Of a DNA stretch of 11,381 bases, positions 6,201-11,381 are shown in pieces (the first letter of the stretch is position 1; the number at the start of each line of letters is the position of its first letter). The position numbers and the translations under genes were made by a program. Origin of the DNA: Comamonadaceae bacterium (GTDB taxonomy: Bacteria > Pseudomonadota > Gammaproteobacteria > Burkholderiales > Burkholderiaceae_C); the NCBI GenBank assembly GCA_947460165.1, contig CANHKH010000065.1, positions 1-11,381 of the forward strand, in the 5' to 3' direction. The notes beneath the pieces are model-generated. The model ran no database searches. It saw only the letters and a program-made list of their open reading frames with translations, and was not told the origin of the DNA.

Positions 6201-7304
6201 ATGCCCTTGATCGTGCGCAACGCCTCCACATTGACCCAGTTCCTCATTGAGCAACGCCGCCGCCACCCCGAGGCCAGCGGCGACTTCAACGCCCTGATTC
6301 TTGACGTCTCCCGCGCTTGCAAGGCCATTGCCAAAACCGTGGCCTACGGTGCGCTGGCCGACATGCTGGGCAAGCATCCAGCCACCCGCAGCGCCGGCCA
6401 AGTCAATGTGCAAGGCGAGGTGCAGCAACAACTCGACGTGCTGAGCAACGAGGTCTTCATCAGCATGAACGAGCGCGGCGGCTACTTAGCGGGCATGGCC
6501 TCCGAGGAAATGGAAGCGCCCTACCCCATTGCTGCCCCGCACGCCCGAGGCAAGTACCTGCTGGTGTTCGACCCGCTGGACGGCTCGTCCAACATCGACG
6601 TCAACGTCTCGGTGGGCAGCATCTTCAGCGTGCTGCGAGCGCCTGCCCATGTGCGCGAGGGCGCTGCATTGACCGAGGCCGATTTTTTGCAAGCAGGCAC
6701 CCAACAGGTGGCCGCCGGCTACGCCCTGTACGGCCCCAGCACCATGCTGGTGCTGACGGTGGGCACGGGGGTGCACGGCTTCACGCTGGACCCGGTGATG
6801 GGCGAGTTCATGCTCACCCACCCCAGCATGCGCGTGCCGCAAGACACGCAGGAGTTCGCCATCAACGCGTCCAACGCCCGCTTTTGGGAGGCGCCTGTCA
6901 AGCGCTACGTGGACGAGTGCCTGGCTGGCCGCACGGGCGTGCGCGGCAAAGACTTCAACATGCGCTGGATCGCCTCCATGGTGGCCGAGGCGCACCGCAT
7001 CTTGATGCGGGGCGGCGTCTTCATGTACCCGCGTGACACCAAAGATGCGAGCAAGCCTGGCCGCCTGCGCCTGTTGTACGAAGCCAACCCGGTAGGCTGG
7101 ATCATGGAGCAAGCCGGCGGGCGCGCCAGCACCGGCCGCGACAATGTGCTGCAGGTGCAACCCAGCAGCTTGCACCAGCGCATTGGCCTGGTCTTTGGCT
7201 CCAAAAACGAGGTGGAACGCATAGAGCGCTACCACGCCGGGCCGACACGCATGGCCGACAGCCACACCCCGCTGTTTGCCGAACGCAGCTTGTTTCGGGA
7301 CTGA
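6201..7304 (+). CDS. cbbF: Fructose-1,6-bisphosphatase, class I
   Basis: This enzyme hydrolyses fructose-1,6-bisphosphate to fructose-6-phosphate in acceptor regeneration; related enzymes may also take sedoheptulose-1,7-bisphosphate, which matters because no separate SBPase is seen. The protein is 367 residues. The metal and substrate signatures are SEEM at 101-104 and FDPLDGSSNID at 123-133, followed by NVSVGSIFSV (135-144). GYALYGPSTMLVLTVGTG (173-190), INASNARFWE (221-230) and YEANPVGWIMEQAGG (293-307) are further class I marks. The C-terminus HTPLFAERSLFRD is intact. Start ATG 6201 is supported by AGAGGAA at 6187-6193, 25 nt after cbbY. It may also serve gluconeogenesis unless another fbp exists. 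Confidence 0.97.
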   Translation: MPLIVRNASTLTQFLIEQRRRHPEASGDFNALILDVSRACKAIAKTVAYGALADMLGKHPATRSAGQVNVQGEVQQQLDVLSNEVFISMNERGGYLAGMASEEMEAPYPIAAPHARGKYLLVFDPLDGSSNIDVNVSVGSIFSVLRAPAHVREGAALTEADFLQAGTQQVAAGYALYGPSTMLVLTVGTGVHGFTLDPVMGEFMLTHPSMRVPQDTQEFAINASNARFWEAPVKRYVDECLAGRTGVRGKDFNMRWIASMVAEAHRILMRGGVFMYPRDTKDASKPGRLRLLYEANPVGWIMEQAGGRASTGRDNVLQVQPSSLHQRIGLVFGSKNEVERIERYHAGPTRMADSHTPLFAERSLFRD

Positions 7305-7311
7305 TTTTTTT
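7279..7311 (+). terminator. Weak hairpin plus T7 run at the cbbF/cbbP junction
   Basis: CCGAA (7279-7283) and TTCGG (7294-7298) can pair across a 10-nt loop at the 3' end of cbbF. A run of seven T follows at 7305-7311, immediately after the cbbF stop. The stem is only 5 bp and lies 6 nt from the T-run, so this is at best a partial attenuator inside the operon, not a strong terminator. The T-run could be incidental. Confidence 0.2.
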
Positions 7312-7327
7312 AAACCAAGGCCTTGCC

Positions 7328-8212
7328 ATGTCAGAACGTCATCCCATCATCGCCATCACCGGCTCGTCCGGGGCGGGCACCAGCACCGTCACCCGCACCT
7401 TTGCCAACATTTTTCGCCGCGAAGGCGTCAAAGCCGCCATCGTCGAGGGCGACAGCTTTCACCGCTACGACCGCCTGGAAATGAAGCGCCGCGCCGCCGA
7501 GGCCGAGCAGCAAGGCAACAAACACTTCAGCCACTTCAGCGCCGAAAACAACCTCTTTGGAGAGATTGAAAACCTCTTTCGCAGCTACGGCCAAAGCGGC
7601 AAGGGCCAGGCCCGCAAGTACCTGCACAACGCCCAAGAAGCCGCGCCCTACCAGCAAGAGCCCGGCACCTTCACCGCGTGGGAAGACATTGAAGCGGACA
7701 CCGACATGCTGTTTTACGAGGGCCTGCACGGCGCAGTGGTCACGCCCGAGCACAACATCGCCCAGCACCCCGACCTGCGTGTGGGCGTGGTGCCTGTCAT
7801 CAACCTCGAATGGATACAAAAACTCTGGCGCGACAAGCACCAGCGCGGCTACAGCACCGAGGCCGTGACCGACACCATTTTGCGGCGCATGCCCGACTAC
7901 GTGAACTTCATCGTGCCGCAGTTTGAACACACGCATGTGAACTTTCAGCGCGTGCCCATGGTGGACACTTCCAACCCCTTTGTGGCCCGCGACATTCCCA
8001 GCGCCGACGAAAGCGTGGTCGTGATCCGCTTTGCCAACCCCAAAGGCATTGATTTTCAATACCTGCTCAACATGATCAACGGCTCCTGGATGAGCCGGGC
8101 CAACACCATCGTGGTGCCAGGCGGCAAAATGGAATTGGCCATGCAGCTGATCTTTACCCCCTTTGTGTGGCGCATGATGGAGCGCAAAAAACGCGCCATG
8201 GGCCTGGCCTGA
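7328..8212 (+). CDS. cbbP: Phosphoribulokinase, prokaryotic class I
   Basis: This enzyme phosphorylates ribulose-5-phosphate with ATP to make RuBP, the substrate of RuBisCO. The protein is 294 residues, usual for octameric, NADH-activated bacterial PRK, and lacks the regulatory cysteine insert of plant enzymes. The P-loop is GSSGAGTST (12-20). EGDSFHRYDR (40-49) carries Asp42, and LFYEGLHGAV (128-137) carries Glu131 of Walker B. EWIQKLWRDKHQRG (161-174) provides Lys165, Arg168, Asp169 and Arg173. These numbers coincide with active-site and allosteric residues described for Rhodobacter sphaeroides PRK. The ATG at 7328 has AAGG (7317-7320) upstream. The stop overlaps the next start (TGATG), so cbbZ is translationally coupled to it. 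Confidence 0.98.
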   Translation: MSERHPIIAITGSSGAGTSTVTRTFANIFRREGVKAAIVEGDSFHRYDRLEMKRRAAEAEQQGNKHFSHFSAENNLFGEIENLFRSYGQSGKGQARKYLHNAQEAAPYQQEPGTFTAWEDIEADTDMLFYEGLHGAVVTPEHNIAQHPDLRVGVVPVINLEWIQKLWRDKHQRGYSTEAVTDTILRRMPDYVNFIVPQFEHTHVNFQRVPMVDTSNPFVARDIPSADESVVVIRFANPKGIDFQYLLNMINGSWMSRANTIVVPGGKMELAMQLIFTPFVWRMMERKKRAMGLA

Positions 8213-8892
8213 TGAAAGCCCCCAAGATGCGCTGGGACGCGATTTTTTTCGACCTCGACGGCACGCTGGTGCAAACCTCGCCCGAGATTGCCGATGCGGT
8301 CAACGACACCTTGCAGCACTTCGGCTGGCCGGCCGCCGCGCAAGCACAGGTCGACCTCTGGATAGGCCACGGCACCCGGGAGCTGCTGATCCAGGCCCTG
8401 GCGCAAGCCACAGGCCAAAGCGCAGACGACGTGCGCCTTGGCCCCGTTTTGCAGCAAGCCTTGCCGATCTTTGACGGCCACTACCAAGCCCGCTGCGGCA
8501 CCCGCAGCCAGCTCTACCCCCAGGTGCGAGACACCTTGCACGCGCTGCGCCAGGCCGGCTGCAAGCTGGCCGTGGTCACCAACAAAGAAGGCCGCTACAC
8601 CGACACCGTGCTGCAAGCCCACCAGCTGCACAGCTGCTTTGACCTGGTGGTCAGCGGCGACACCTTCGCCCAGAAAAAACCCACGCCTGTGGGCATACAG
8701 CATGGCCTGGCGCTGTGGCAAGTGGCCCCCGCGCGGGCCCTGTTTGTGGGCGACTCCTCCATTGACGCGGCCACCGCACGCAATGCGGGCATTGAGGTGT
8801 GGCTGCTGCCCTATGGCTACAACATGGGCGAGCCGGTGCAAGCGTGCCAGCCCGACCGCGTGATTGCTGATCTCTCTGAACTGCTCCACTGA
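8212..8892 (+). CDS. cbbZ: Phosphoglycolate phosphatase, HAD family
   Basis: This enzyme dephosphorylates 2-phosphoglycolate, the product of RuBisCO oxygenase activity, starting photorespiratory salvage. It is a 226-residue HAD phosphatase. Motif I is FFDLDGTLVQTSPE with Asp14 and Asp16. The helical cap spans roughly 25-100 and contains IGHGTRELL (51-59), close to the Gph/CbbZ cap signature. Motif II is VVTNKEGRYT (121-130), motif III Lys155/156 in AQKKPTP, and motif IV FVGDSSIDAATARNAG (178-193). The ATG at 8212 shares one base with the cbbP stop; a second ATG at 8227 is less likely. A longer reading from 8167 would overlap cbbP and adds unrelated residues. In Cupriavidus-type operons cbbT sits between cbbP and cbbZ; here it is absent. 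Confidence 0.95.
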   Translation: MKAPKMRWDAIFFDLDGTLVQTSPEIADAVNDTLQHFGWPAAAQAQVDLWIGHGTRELLIQALAQATGQSADDVRLGPVLQQALPIFDGHYQARCGTRSQLYPQVRDTLHALRQAGCKLAVVTNKEGRYTDTVLQAHQLHSCFDLVVSGDTFAQKKPTPVGIQHGLALWQVAPARALFVGDSSIDAATARNAGIEVWLLPYGYNMGEPVQACQPDRVIADLSELLH

Positions 8893-8910
8893 TTTTCAAA
8901 AGGACACCCC

Positions 8911-9927
8911 ATGGCCCTCGTTTCTTTGCGCTTGCTGCTGGACCACGCGGCCGAACACGCTTATGGCGTGCCGGCCTTCAACGTCAACAACCTCGAACAA
9001 ATTCAGGCCATCATGCAGGCCGCCCAGACCAGCGACAGCCCGGTCATCCTGCAGGCCAGCGCCGGCGCACGCAAGTACGCGGGCGAGGCCTACCTGCGCC
9101 ACATGGTGCTGGCCGCCATTGAAACCCACCCGCAGATTCCGGTGTGCTTGCACCAAGACCACGGCGCCTCGGCCAGCGTTTGCGTGCAAGCCATACGCTC
9201 GGGCTTTTCCAGCGTCATGATGGACGGCTCGCTCATGGAAGACGCCAAAACCCCGGCCAGCTACGACTACAACGTGCGCGTGACCCGCGAGGTGGTGCAC
9301 ATCGCCCGCGCCGTGGGCGTGTCGGTCGAAGGCGAGCTGGGTTGCTTGGGATCGCTGGAAACCGGTGAAGCCGGCGAAGAAGACGGCGTGGGCGCCAGCG
9401 GCCAGCTCAGCCACGAGCAAATGCTGACCGACCCCGCCGAGGCCAAAGACTTTGTGGCCCAGACGGGCGTGGACGCCCTGGCCATTGCCATTGGCACCAG
9501 CCACGGCGCCTACAAATTCACCCGCCCGCCCACCGGCGATATCTTGGCCATAGACCGCATTGCCCAAATCCACGCGGCCGTGCCCAACACCCACTTGGTG
9601 ATGCACGGCAGCTCCAGCGTGCCCCAAGAGTGGCTGGAGGTGATTCGCCAGTTTGGCGGTGACATCAAAGAAACCTACGGCGTGCCCGTGGCGGAAATCG
9701 TGCGCGGCATCGCCAGCGGCGTGCGCAAAATCAACATAGACACCGACATCCGCCTGGCCATGACAGGGGCCATGCGCCAAGCCATGGCCGAGCAACCCAG
9801 CGAGTTCGACCCCCGCAAATTCCTGATCGCCGCCACCCAAGCCGCCCGCGCCATTTGCCAAGCGCGTTTTGAGGCCTTTGGCTGCGCCGGTCAGGCCAGC
9901 CGCATCAAGGTAAAGGCTTTGGCTTGA
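8911..9927 (+). CDS. cbbA: Fructose-1,6-bisphosphate aldolase, class II (zinc)
   Basis: This enzyme condenses glyceraldehyde-3-phosphate and dihydroxyacetone phosphate to fructose-1,6-bisphosphate, and probably also forms sedoheptulose-1,7-bisphosphate. The protein is 338 residues. Signatures are GVPAFNVNNLEQIQAIMQAA near 19-38, the LHQDHG motif (80-85) with catalytic Asp83 and zinc ligand His84, EGELGCLGS (140-148), GTSHGAYK (195-202) with His198, VMHGSSSVP (230-238) with His232, ETYGVPV (254-260) and NIDTD (275-279). AAAAGGA-like bases (8898-8904) precede the ATG. The C-terminus stops at GQASRIKVKALA, whereas many family members continue for about 15 residues; the stop codon is clean and no frameshifted tail follows. 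It is the last gene of the operon. Confidence 0.97.
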   Translation: MALVSLRLLLDHAAEHAYGVPAFNVNNLEQIQAIMQAAQTSDSPVILQASAGARKYAGEAYLRHMVLAAIETHPQIPVCLHQDHGASASVCVQAIRSGFSSVMMDGSLMEDAKTPASYDYNVRVTREVVHIARAVGVSVEGELGCLGSLETGEAGEEDGVGASGQLSHEQMLTDPAEAKDFVAQTGVDALAIAIGTSHGAYKFTRPPTGDILAIDRIAQIHAAVPNTHLVMHGSSSVPQEWLEVIRQFGGDIKETYGVPVAEIVRGIASGVRKINIDTDIRLAMTGAMRQAMAEQPSEFDPRKFLIAATQAARAICQARFEAFGCAGQASRIKVKALA

Positions 9928-9946
9928 GGGTTTGAGTGCTTGAAGG
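9923..9946 (+). repeat. Three imperfect 8-bp tandem units at the cbbA stop
   Basis: CTTGAGGG (9923-9930), TTTGAGTG (9931-9938) and CTTGAAGG (9939-9946) run head to tail across the cbbA stop codon. Only one or two bases differ per unit. No function is evident; such short repeats can arise by slippage and may have created or moved the stop codon. Confidence 0.35.
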
Positions 9947-9982
9947 CCCAGGTTTTAAAGCAAAGGATGGGCTCGACTCAAG
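9939..9982. terminator. Possible two-part hairpin between convergent cbbA and the antitoxin gene
   Basis: CTTGA (9939-9943) can pair with TCAAG (9978-9982), and GCCCA (9946-9950... approx.) with TGGGC (9968-9972), around a loop of about 17 nt. There is no T-run on either strand and the internal loop is asymmetric, so this is a poor intrinsic terminator, given only because transcription from both sides must end near here. Confidence 0.15.
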
Positions 9983-10223
9983 GCGCAGAAAGCTCATCGC
10001 CTTCCAGGGGAGTGACACGAGGGCTGAGCGCCATCCAAGCATCAAAGTCAGCGCTTTGGCCTTTGGCCTGGCGGTCTCGGATAAAAGTCTCAGTTTTGAG
10101 GGCTGAGACCTTTTCTGCAATGGCAGTCACAAAAAACTGGTTCATGGACACCTGCTCCTCGGCCGCCACCTGACGGGCATAAGCAAAAAGTGACTCTGGA
10201 ACCCGCAGGGCATAGTTGGCCAT
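9978..10223 (-). CDS. Ribbon-helix-helix (CopG/HicB-like) antitoxin
   Basis: This 81-residue protein follows the PIN toxin gene on the same strand after only 3 nt. Its first 45 residues fit a ribbon-helix-helix DNA-binding fold: a short strand (YALRVPE, 4-10), helix A (about 11-22), a turn, and helix B starting VSMNQFFVTAIAEKVSAL (25-42). The alternating residues of the strand would contact DNA in a dimer. The polar C-terminal part (about 46-81, with FDAWMALSPRV at 60-70 and an acidic end GDEL) is the likely toxin-binding segment. It probably neutralises the toxin and represses the shared promoter. The ATG at 10223 is preceded by AAGAAAG within the end of the toxin gene. CopG/HicB-like is a fold-level label; the exact subfamily is unsure. 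Confidence 0.8.
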   Translation of the reverse strand: MANYALRVPESLFAYARQVAAEEQVSMNQFFVTAIAEKVSALKTETFIRDRQAKGQSADFDAWMALSPRVTPLEGDELSAP

Positions 10224-10226
10224 GGT

Positions 10227-10664
10227 TCAGTCTTTCTTAATCAAAAAATTCAACATTTCACCGGGCGTGCGCACAAGCAATCCAAAAGATGGAGCGACTG
10301 CAAAGTCACGACCATTGAGCGTCACCAACGCATCTGCACGACCGTTCAAAGCAGTTTCAAGCACCATCTCATCGGCCGGATCACGCAGTTGGGGGCGCCA
10401 AAGGTAGTGCAGGGTCACCGCATCAGCGTAGAGGCAAAAAGCGTCCAGAAAAGCTTGGGTTTGTTCCATGCTGCGGCCACTGGCTTGAAGCTGCAGCGGC
10501 CTACACAAGACGGCCTCATATTCCAAGAGCAAAGGAACTGACAACAAGGCAGTGAACCGTCTCTCTCTCAAGGCACGCAAAAGAGCAAACGAAGCCCCAG
10601 TCCTGCTTCTCGATGCAGCCACCAACACATTGGTGTCAAGAACAAGGCGCAAGCCTAAAGTCAT
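10227..10664 (-). CDS. PIN-domain toxin (putative endoribonuclease)
   Basis: This 145-residue single-domain PIN protein resembles the 'putative toxin component, PIN family' group related to VapC. PIN enzymes are Mg-dependent RNases. Acidic residues at expected positions are Asp10 in LVLDTNVLVAA (7-17), Glu48 or Glu50 in PLLLEYEAVL (44-53), Asp98 with Glu99 in RDPADEMVLETAL (94-106), and Asp120 in LVTLNGRDF (113-121). The last is the usual TxNxxDF end of the domain. It is the first gene of the pair, unlike most toxin-antitoxin operons, where the antitoxin comes first. The ATG at 10664 has no Shine-Dalgarno and lies 8 nt past a promoter -10. RNA target unknown. GC content is lower than in the flanking genes. 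Confidence 0.85.
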   Translation of the reverse strand: MTLGLRLVLDTNVLVAASRSRTGASFALLRALRERRFTALLSVPLLLEYEAVLCRPLQLQASGRSMEQTQAFLDAFCLYADAVTLHYLWRPQLRDPADEMVLETALNGRADALVTLNGRDFAVAPSFGLLVRTPGEMLNFLIKKD

Positions 10665-10678
10665 ATCACTAATGATAT
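10663..10678. promoter_or_regulatory. Perfect inverted repeat ATATCA-N4-TGATAT, candidate antitoxin operator
   Basis: ATATCA (10663-10668) and TGATAT (10673-10678) are exact reverse complements around CTAA. The repeat covers the whole -10 element of the toxin-antitoxin promoter and reaches into the toxin start codon (10662-10664). A ribbon-helix-helix antitoxin bound here would block RNA polymerase, the standard autoregulation of such modules. Binding is inferred. Confidence 0.55.
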
Positions 10679-10700
10679 TGACTCTCTAAGTGCAGGTCAA
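10672..10700 (-). promoter_or_regulatory. Sigma-70-like promoter TTGACC-N17-TATCAT for the toxin-antitoxin pair
   Basis: On the minus strand TTGACC occupies 10700-10695 (five of six consensus bases) and TATCAT 10677-10672 (five of six), separated by exactly 17 nt. The expected transcription start is around 10665, essentially at the toxin ATG (10664), predicting a leaderless or nearly leaderless message. Assigned from consensus and spacing only. Confidence 0.65.
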
Positions 10701-10760
10701 GGCCAAGTCGGTCGGTTTTCAGCAGTGACACCACATACACAGTCCGAAAAAATCAAGCCA

Positions 10761-11381
10761 TCAAGCGCGGCGCTGGCGCAGCGCCTCATACAGGCACACC
10801 CCACTGGCCACCGACACGTTCAGGCTTTCAACTGCGCCGTGCATGGGAATGGCCACCAACTCGTCACAGGTTTTGCGGGTGAGTTGGCGCATGCCCTCGC
10901 CTTCGGCGCCCAGCACCAAGGCTGTCGGAATTTTCAAGTCGATGTCGTAAATGGTCTTGGGCGCATCGTCGCTGGTGCCCACGCACCAAATGCTGCGCTC
11001 TTTGAGCTCATTCAAGGTGCGGGCCAGGTTGGTGACCATGAAGTAAGGCATGGTCTCTGCCGCCCCACTGGCCACCTTGGCCACGGTGGCGTTGATGCCC
11101 GCCGCATGGTCTTTGGGCGCGATCACGGCATGGGCCCCGGCGCCGTCGGCCACCCGCAGGCAAGCGCCCAGGTTGTGCGGGTCGGTCACGCCGTCAAGCA
11201 CCAACAGCAGCGGAACCGTGCCCTCGGCTTCCAGCTTTTCAAGCAACTCGTCCAGCGAGGTGGCTTGCGCCAGGGGCTGCACACGGGCCACCACCCCTTG
11301 GTGGCCGTGGCCTCCGCACAGCTTGGACAAGCGCAGCCCGTCCGACTCCACCAAGCGCACACCGCCCTCGCGGGCGCGGTC
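10761..11381 (-). CDS. rlmB: 23S rRNA (guanosine-2'-O-)-methyltransferase RlmB, 5' end cut off
   Basis: This encodes 206 C-terminal residues of a SpoU/TrmH-class (SPOUT) RNA methyltransferase; the N-terminus, about 40 residues by comparison with E. coli RlmB, lies beyond the window edge, and the frame is open to 11381. SPOUT motif 1 is LDGVTDPHNLGACLRVADGA, with the conserved Asn and Arg of NLGACLR. Motif 2 is ALVLGAEGEGM, and motif 3 IPMHGAVESLNVSVASGVCL, forming the AdoMet-binding trefoil knot. KVASGAAE between them is also characteristic of RlmB. E. coli RlmB methylates G2251 in the peptidyl-transferase loop of 23S rRNA. An internal GTG at 11360 is not the true start. The stop is at 10761-10763, 96 nt before the toxin gene on the same strand. 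Confidence 0.92.
   Translation of the reverse strand, partial: DRAREGGVRLVESDGLRLSKLCGGHGHQGVVARVQPLAQATSLDELLEKLEAEGTVPLLLVLDGVTDPHNLGACLRVADGAGAHAVIAPKDHAAGINATVAKVASGAAETMPYFMVTNLARTLNELKERSIWCVGTSDDAPKTIYDIDLKIPTALVLGAEGEGMRQLTRKTCDELVAIPMHGAVESLNVSVASGVCLYEALRQRRA

Noticed and set aside
10681..10760. A small RNA or rlmB terminator between rlmB and the toxin gene
   Set aside because: No stable stem with a T-run was seen on the minus strand; the stretch is accounted for by the toxin-antitoxin promoter.

Overview
The window looks like chromosomal DNA from a GC-rich betaproteobacterium, most likely Burkholderiales and possibly Comamonadaceae. The basis is high GC with strong G/C third positions, a red-type (form IC) RuBisCO operon with a divergent LysR regulator, and protein signatures typical of that order. 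The genus cannot be fixed from the sequence alone.

Layout. Positions 1-99 are the last codons of a short-chain dehydrogenase/reductase. A 146-nt spacer follows, carrying a 13-bp tandem repeat. Positions 246-1390 (+) are two half-size ChrA-family membrane proteins overlapping by ATGA. Positions 1444-2424 (-) encode CbbR, divergent from the main operon across a very AT-rich 103-nt control region. Positions 2528-9927 (+) are one tightly packed Calvin-Benson-Bassham operon, cbbL-S-X-Y-F-P-Z-A, with no gap above 25 nt. Positions 9978-10664 (-) are a small PIN-toxin/ribbon-helix-helix-antitoxin module of lower GC, toxin gene first. Positions 10761-11381 (-) are the 3' part of a SpoU-type 23S rRNA 2'-O-methyltransferase gene (rlmB), cut by the window edge.

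How the genes work together. CbbP makes ribulose-1,5-bisphosphate and CbbL8S8 carboxylates it. CbbX is the AAA+ activase that frees red-type RuBisCO from bound inhibitory sugars. CbbY destroys the inhibitor xylulose-1,5-bisphosphate, and CbbZ removes phosphate from the oxygenation product 2-phosphoglycolate. CbbA and CbbF run the aldolase and bisphosphatase steps that regenerate the acceptor. The operon has no transketolase (cbbT), epimerase (cbbE), GAPDH (cbbG) or phosphoglycerate kinase (cbbK), so these must come from elsewhere in the genome. CbbR probably senses Calvin-cycle metabolites and controls the operon from the AT-rich intergenic region.

No tRNA, rRNA, CRISPR array, intact insertion sequence or riboswitch was seen. 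The Calvin operon is a known type. The least ordinary element is the toxin-antitoxin module: a near-consensus promoter whose -10 lies in a perfect inverted repeat touching the toxin start codon, which predicts a leaderless or nearly leaderless transcript.
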